Assembly (NCBI RefSeq): GCF_900070325.1 | Contig: NZ_LN879430.1 | Location: forward strand, 2,545,353 to 2,609,352 | From: Herbinix luporum | GTDB lineage: Bacteria > Bacillota > Clostridia > Lachnospirales > Lachnospiraceae | DNA: 64,000 nt | Direction: 5' to 3' | Shown: in pieces, positions 61,513 through 64,000 of the stretch | Position numbering within the stretch: the first letter of the stretch is position 1 | Layout of the letters: every line of letters begins with the position of its first letter | Position numbers and translations under genes: made by a program | The notes under the pieces: model-generated | Told to the model about the DNA's origin: nothing | Database searches by the model: none | Seen by the model: the letters and a program-made list of their open reading frames with translations, nothing else

Positions 61513-62699
61513 TATTTATCCCCCTTTTCTACTTTCCTGTGTTTCAGAATATTTGCTATCTCAGATATACTTGCTGGATTGTAAGAACTTTCACCATTTT
61601 CTGCATCTTGGTCTATGTCCATAGTTCCATTTTGATTATCCATGGTCTTATCTGAAACACTTTCAATTGACTTGGTCTGCTTTTTCGCTAACTCTTGAAT
61701 AGAAGGTTCTCCGGCAGGCTTAGCTTTCATATATTTCTTACTGGCTTTTTCCTGGCTCTTTTCAACTAATTCGTCTAAATCCATGCTATCTAAATATTTA
61801 TTAACAAAAAATTGCTGAATTATAGATATAGTACTATTAGCAATCCAATATAAACCTACACCTATTGGAAGCATTAAACAAAAAAATCCAGACATAATCG
61901 GCATAACAACATTCATAGAAGACATAGGATTAGGTACATTATCTTTTGAATTTGTCTTAACATTTAACTGTTTACTTTGAACAAACTGCAATCCCATTGA
62001 TAATAAAGGAATAATTATAGATATTGATTTCCAACTGGGGGTATTGGTTATACTTAAGCCAAATAAATTATTAGCATTCATAATGCTTCTTATGGCATTA
62101 TCAGCATCTGAACTTAGACCGGCATCAAGTAATAATTTCCACTGTGAAGTGTTAAATGCAGCTAAAGATTTTATAATATTATTTAAGTTAGAAAGATCTA
62201 GTTTTTCATAGTTTAATGCTATATCAGACAAAACTTCAATTCCACGAGTTTCTATGGCTGTTCCTACTATTGTATAGTAATCCCTAATAGCACTTACATA
62301 TTCAGGAATATTATTTATCACCCTATATAAGGCAAACATTATAGGCAATGTTATAAGCATTGGCAAACAACCGGCTGTTTGGTTAGTTCCGTACCTTGCA
62401 TATACAGCTTGAGTCTCTGCCTGTAATTTTCTCATTGATGCTTCGTCTTTTTTTCCCTTATATTTTTCTTGTATCTTTTGAATCTCCGGTGTTATTATTG
62501 CCTGTAATCTAGAAAATTTCTGTTGTTTAATTGTTAAGGGAAGCATTAATGTTTTTGTAATGAATGTAAATACTATAATAGATAACCCTATATTCTCTAT
62601 ACCGAATAAATTAAAAAAATTATAAATTGCATTCATTATTAAACCTAACAAGCTTGCAATTGGGTTCACTATTTTGCCGAATAAAAATATAACTTCCAA
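61512..62699 (-). CDS. yidC: membrane protein insertase YidC (SpoIIIJ type)
   Basis: About 395 residues, five TM segments, no lipobox: FTFITKTLMLPLTIKQQKFSRLQ with the groove region, GCLPMLITLPIMFALYRVIN, and FFCLMLPIGVGLYWIANSTISI. An extracytoplasmic insertion of some 90 residues lies between the TM pair near 135-230, and a 75-residue polar tail closes it. Start: AAGGAGG lies seven bases before a TTG at 62699; the upstream ATG frame overlaps the site. Confidence 0.94.
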   Translation of the reverse strand: MEVIFLFGKIVNPIASLLGLIMNAIYNFFNLFGIENIGLSIIVFTFITKTLMLPLTIKQQKFSRLQAIITPEIQKIQEKYKGKKDEASMRKLQAETQAVYARYGTNQTAGCLPMLITLPIMFALYRVINNIPEYVSAIRDYYTIVGTAIETRGIEVLSDIALNYEKLDLSNLNNIIKSLAAFNTSQWKLLLDAGLSSDADNAIRSIMNANNLFGLSITNTPSWKSISIIIPLLSMGLQFVQSKQLNVKTNSKDNVPNPMSSMNVVMPIMSGFFCLMLPIGVGLYWIANSTISIIQQFFVNKYLDSMDLDELVEKSQEKASKKYMKAKPAGEPSIQELAKKQTKSIESVSDKTMDNQNGTMDIDQDAENGESSYNPASISEIANILKHRKVEKGDK

Positions 62700-62750
62700 T
62701 TTAAATCCTCCTTGGGGACGCTGATTGTAATAAAATTTCATCAGCATTTT

Positions 62751-62966
62751 TTAAGGCACCGGATCATATCCTCCCTTATGAAAAGGATGACATCTTAAAA
62801 TACGCCTAACTGCCAAATACATTCCTTTTACTGCTCCATACTTTTCTAATGCTTCTATTGCATATGATGAACAAGTCGGAGTATATTTACAAACGGAAGT
62901 TCTTTTAAGAGGCGATATAAATTTCTTATAAAGACCTATTATAAAAATGAGAATTTTCTTAATCAC
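62751..62966 (-). CDS. yidD: membrane protein insertion efficiency factor
   Basis: A 71-residue protein with [20 protein letters not shown] and [18 protein letters not shown], the full YidD signature. Amphipathic N-terminus for membrane association. GTG start after AAGGAA. Standard place between rnpA and yidC. Confidence 0.95.
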   Translation of the reverse strand: MIKKILIFIIGLYKKFISPLKRTSVCKYTPTCSSYAIEALEKYGAVKGMYLAVRRILRCHPFHKGGYDPVP

Positions 62967-62997
62967 TTTTTTTCCTTCTTTTAATTAAAAAACTATC

Positions 62998-63345
62998 TTA
63001 AGATTCATGCCTTATCAATATACCATGTAATTTCATAAGGTGTAATAATGAACTCTCTATTTCGAAGTAATTCTTTCCCTTGGCACCTATTCTAGCGACA
63101 ACTACTATGTCTATTCCTTCTAATACGCTATCCTCATTTAATCGATAGCTTTCTCTAATAAGCCGGGTAATTCTGTGCCTTATAACACTGTTCCCTACTT
63201 TTTTACTTACCGATATTCCTAACCTATTTTCATTTGATCCGTTCTTTTTTATATACATAACCAAATTTTTGTTTGCGTATGATTTACCGGTACTATAGAT
63301 TATTCTAAAATCTACATTCTTTTTTATCGATTTAGTCTTCTTCAT
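62998..63345 (-). CDS. rnpA: ribonuclease P protein component
   Basis: A 115-residue basic protein with the RNR-type motif SKKVGNSVIRHRITRLIRES. Supports the RNase P RNA in 5' tRNA processing. Follows rpmH by about 110 bp. Confidence 0.95.
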   Translation of the reverse strand: MKKTKSIKKNVDFRIIYSTGKSYANKNLVMYIKKNGSNENRLGISVSKKVGNSVIRHRITRLIRESYRLNEDSVLEGIDIVVVARIGAKGKNYFEIESSLLHLMKLHGILIRHES

Positions 63346-63457
63346 TTTTATCCATAACCATTATTCTGATAATAATACACTTATACAATTTTTTTCTATT
63401 TTCTTAGTTTCACTTATAGAAGAAAAGGTCACAATATTGCGACCTGATTTTAAAAAA

Positions 63458-63592
63458 TTAAGCTGATAGCTTCTTTCTTCCTTTTGCTCTTCTAGCAGCT
63501 AGCACTTTTCTTCCTCCTGCTGTGCTCATTCTGGCTCTGAAACCGTGTACCCTTGATCTTTTTCTTTTCTTGGGTTGGTAAGTCATTTTCAT
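63458..63592 (-). CDS. rpmH: 50S ribosomal protein L34
   Basis: A 44-residue protein: [20 protein letters not shown] start, [20 protein letters not shown] core, all conserved. AAAGGAGGTG precedes the ATG. First gene left of the origin. Confidence 0.98.
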   Translation of the reverse strand: MKMTYQPKKRKRSRVHGFRARMSTAGGRKVLAARRAKGRKKLSA

Positions 63593-64000
63593 ATCTACGC
63601 ACCTCCTTTAGCTGTACCGGCGCTCCATATAAGACGAGCTTAATCTAAATTTTTCAATTTTGGAATATCACGTCTATTATATTCTCATTCAAGTGGAACG
63701 TCAAGTGGTTATTTTGTAGATAACTTTTTACTTCACCTACCTTTTAACTGTGTTTCTTCCTATTTATATATGTGTTTTTGTGATTTTGTTGATAATTTTG
63801 ATGTTTTTGTGGATAAGTTGTTGTTTTATTTTTATTAATGTGTAGTTTTTTTATATTTTATCCTCATTATACTATTGTTAATATTGTTTTTTTATTTATC
63901 CCCTTTTCCACAAGTCTAAAAAGTTAGTCATATAATAACCATTGAAAAATTAGTAAAATTGTTATAATATATTAATATGTGAGTATCTATGGAGGCTATA
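63593..64000. other. rpmH-dnaA intergenic region, probable oriC
   Basis: AT-rich stretch with DnaA-box matches: perfect TGTGGATAA at 63808-63816; one-off TGTTGATAA at 63787-63795 and TGTAGATAA at 63715-63723; partial TTTTCCACA near 63905. T-rich runs between them would suit unwinding. A GGAGG near 63991 on the plus strand suggests that dnaA begins just past the window. Confidence 0.8.

Noticed and set aside
1..64000. CRISPR array, insertion sequence, prophage, integron or defence island
   Set aside because: No regularly spaced repeats, transposase, integrase, phage or nuclease-type genes were seen; gene content is core chromosomal.

Overview
The window is low-GC, Gram-positive, anaerobic and spore-forming, most likely a clostridium of the Lachnospiraceae or a close relative. 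Evidence: SpmA/SpmB, a GerA-type germinant receptor subunit, a LysM/GH18 spore-germination-like protein, RicT, an AbrB/SpoVT regulator, an oxygen-sensitive NrdG-type activase, a large Bacillus/Clostridium-type SRP RNA, and several families I associate with Lachnospiraceae (DUF3881, DUF6128-like, LacI-sensor/GGDEF fusions). The family assignment is inference from recalled protein families, with no search behind it.

The right edge is the replication origin: rpmH at 63.5 kb is followed by an AT-rich stretch with DnaA boxes, and dnaA presumably starts just past base 64000. Reading left from it on the minus strand is the classic origin-proximal series rpmH-rnpA-yidD-yidC-jag, then mnmE-mnmG-rsmG-GNAT, a DegS/DegU-like pair, and parA-parB-DUF4446 with two perfect parS sites. 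The window is thus the left replichore. Nearly all genes are on the minus strand, co-directional with replication; only seven are on the plus strand and none lies within 22 kb of the origin.

Region by region from the left: an NMT1/THI5-type ABC importer with a TM1266-like regulator behind an unassigned attenuator leader (0-2.8 kb); an HK/RR pair (2.8-5.0 kb); metK with a SAM-I riboswitch (5.2-6.5 kb); an HD-GYP protein and murA (6.7-9.3 kb); a TPR protein and a large protein with a degenerate cyclic-nucleotide-binding domain (9.6-12.9 kb); SRP RNA, tadA and an NrdG-type activase (13-14.7 kb); a DUF6128-like protein, solitary carB, rsmA and tatD (14.7-21.3 kb); an AmmeMemoRadiSam pair with a small basic ORF (21.5-24 kb); spmAB and an AbrB regulator (24-25.8 kb); the conserved gmk-like/yaaR/holB/ricT/trmN6-like/rsmI operon ending in a TPR-MORN membrane protein (25.8-32 kb); a LacI-sensor GGDEF protein, orphan gerA, DUF1893, DUF2500 and a LysM/GH18-like protein (32-38 kb); tRNA-Lys, trxA, trmB, an iron-sulfur flavoprotein and a DacF-type carboxypeptidase (38-42 kb); a complete phosphate regulon pstSCAB-phoU-phoP-phoR behind a three-repeat Pho-box-like element (42.3-48.8 kb); tRNA-Arg, DUF3881 and a second HD-GYP protein (49-51.4 kb).

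Themes: three c-di-GMP proteins (one GGDEF, two HD-GYP, one of them with an altered HD motif), three two-component systems, translation and tRNA/rRNA modification (rsmA, rsmI, rsmG, trmB, trmN6-like, tadA, mnmE, mnmG, rnpA), and sporulation. I saw no insertion sequence, prophage, CRISPR array, rRNA or restriction system. The least explained items are the attenuator leader with the TM1266/ABC genes, the 777-residue degenerate cNMP-domain protein, the AmrB-AmrA fusion system, and the solitary gerA with its palindrome.
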